Below, piece by piece: positions 6,202-6,900 of a stretch of DNA of 6,900 nucleotides (positions within the stretch are counted from its first letter, which is position 1; each line of letters opens with the position of its first letter). Below the pieces are notes generated by a model. The model was not told the DNA's origin, made no database searches, and saw only the letters and a program-made list of their open reading frames with translations. Both the position numbers and the translations under genes were made by a program. The DNA lies in contig DIDU01000205.1 in the NCBI GenBank assembly GCA_002418295.1, forward strand, positions 225 through 7,124, given 5' to 3'. The DNA comes from Carnobacterium sp. UBA5792. GTDB taxonomy: Bacteria > Bacillota > Bacilli > Lactobacillales > Carnobacteriaceae.

Positions 6202-6263
6202 TAGTTCTTGAAATTGTGCTAATTTATTTAAAAAAGTAAGAGAATTATAAAAGGAGAATGTTT

Positions 6264-6446
6264 ATGTACTTAATTTCTGGAACGTTATTTTTCATAGCTT
6301 CATTTTTTATTTTTATAGGTAATTATGTATTAAGTGATATGTATTACGGTGAGATAAATGGTTTTATTTCAATATTTGCTTTTATTTCTTTTCTTATGGG
6401 TATTGCTTTTTATTATGCTCACTACACTGAGAATAATAAAAAGTAA
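6264..6446 (+). CDS. Tiny two-span membrane protein (60 aa)
   Basis: The protein has two hydrophobic spans, about residues 2-22 and 33-53, with a short polar loop (SDMYYGEING) and a hydrophilic tail ending ENNKK. The start is ATG 6264, seven bases after AAGGAG; an in-frame ATG at 6258 is only one base from that site and is unlikely. The topology expected is both ends inside. No family recognised. It is the first of three consecutive tiny membrane-protein genes. It shares with the next one the same size, two-span layout, a YYG in the loop and a Lys-rich tail, so the two may be distant paralogues. Bacteriocin immunity, a small membrane-stress protein or a subunit of a larger assembly are all possible; nothing here decides. 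Confidence 0.75.
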   Translation: MYLISGTLFFIASFFIFIGNYVLSDMYYGEINGFISIFAFISFLMGIAFYYAHYTENNKK

Positions 6447-6509
6447 ATAAAGTAGTAAGGTTTTCGTAAAAAGCCTCTTCAAATTACTTAAAACAGGAGG
6501 ATGGTTTAT

Positions 6510-6698
6510 TTGAAAATATTATTTCATATAGTTTCATTTATCATGTTGGTATCACTTGTAATTGTTTACGTCTCTTATGTTAATTATTATGGAAATTTAA
6601 TCTGGGTTCCTGGTTTTTTATTATTTACAGGACTGAGCTTTAATTGGTACCTCTTTTCTAGCTTATTTAATAAAATAAGTAAGGATAAGGAGAAATAA
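6510..6698 (+). CDS. Tiny two-span membrane protein (62 aa)
   Basis: It has two spans at about 4-26 and 30-54, a short loop (YVNYYGNL) and a basic tail (NKISKDKEK). The start is taken as TTG 6510, nine bases after GGAGG (6496-6500); an ATG at 6501 touches the ribosome-binding site directly and would add three residues. The gene ends two bases before the next start and 63 bases after the previous stop. The gap before it holds a weak hairpin (AGGTTTT with AAAAGCCT, about 6458-6476) without a T-run, so read-through from the first gene is likely. No family recognised. Confidence 0.75.
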   Translation: MKILFHIVSFIMLVSLVIVYVSYVNYYGNLIWVPGFLLFTGLSFNWYLFSSLFNKISKDKEK

Positions 6699-6700
6699 CG

Positions 6701-6859
6701 ATGAAGATAACGAAAACATCTACAGTTATAGCTATTATTATTGGAATAAGCTTCTTATATATGAATATTCCATTTGATAAGCAAACACTTTATTTTATGC
6801 CGCTGATAATTATTGTTAATTTAATCAGAATATGGGAGAAAGCTAAAAACCAAGGATAA
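6701..6859 (+). CDS. Tiny membrane protein (52 aa)
   Basis: A short frame with an ATG eight bases after GGAG, ending in TAA. It encodes MKITKTSTVIAIIIGISFLY, then MNIPFDKQ, a second hydrophobic stretch (LYFMPLIIIVNLIRIW, about 30-45) and a basic tail (EKAKNQG). Two short spans with both ends inside is the likely topology. The two-base gap after the preceding gene and a ribosome-binding site lying within that gene imply translational coupling. It is the third member of the set of tiny membrane-protein genes; the set may continue beyond the window. No family recognised. Confidence 0.7.
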   Translation: MKITKTSTVIAIIIGISFLYMNIPFDKQTLYFMPLIIIVNLIRIWEKAKNQG

Positions 6860-6900
6860 CACTCGCAGAATAAAAAAAGAAATCATATTTTAATAATTTG

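Overview
The window is AT-rich DNA from a low-GC Gram-positive bacterium. Shine-Dalgarno sites are strong (GGAGG, AAGGAG), genes are short and tightly packed, and a lipobox lipoprotein, a NUDIX hydrolase and a YoaS/YozG-like pair are present. The protein styles fit Lactobacillales (Enterococcaceae or Carnobacteriaceae) best. This is an inference from sequence style; there is no rRNA or housekeeping marker here to fix the genus.

Layout. (1) Positions 1-1060, minus strand: the larger part of an IS200/IS605-family tnpB (OrfB) running off the left edge. It is broken by two in-frame TGA codons. (2) Positions 1061-1270: the upstream side of that element, with several small inverted repeats and a possible 32-codon remnant frame. 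(3) Positions 1271-1609, plus strand: an unrecognised small charged protein, ended by a strong terminator (1628-1686) that also separates it from the convergent lipoprotein gene. (4) Positions 1709-2572, minus strand: a surface lipoprotein with a Ser/Thr-rich linker and a candidate promoter. (5) Positions 2726-4530, minus strand: a two-gene operon of an ArsR-type regulator followed by an MFS permease. Its candidate promoter overlaps an 18-bp perfect dyad, which suggests autoregulated efflux. (6) Positions 4765-5226, plus strand: a NUDIX hydrolase with a perfect NUDIX box. (7) Positions 5362-6135, plus strand: a DUF2975 membrane protein and a small Cro/C1-type HTH protein, a recurring two-gene module. 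(8) Positions 6264-6859, plus strand: three consecutive tiny membrane proteins (60, 62 and 52 residues), each with its own ribosome-binding site; the last two are only 2 nt apart.

The best-supported functional units are the ArsR/MFS operon, a likely sensor-and-efflux unit for an unknown small molecule, and the DUF2975/HTH pair, a likely membrane-linked regulator. The least explained parts are the trio of tiny membrane proteins at the right end and the 1061-1609 region beside the decayed insertion element. No tRNA, rRNA or CRISPR array was seen. Several genes have their real start one to three codons inside the longest open frame, because the Shine-Dalgarno sequence overlaps or crowds the first possible start; the coordinates given reflect that choice.
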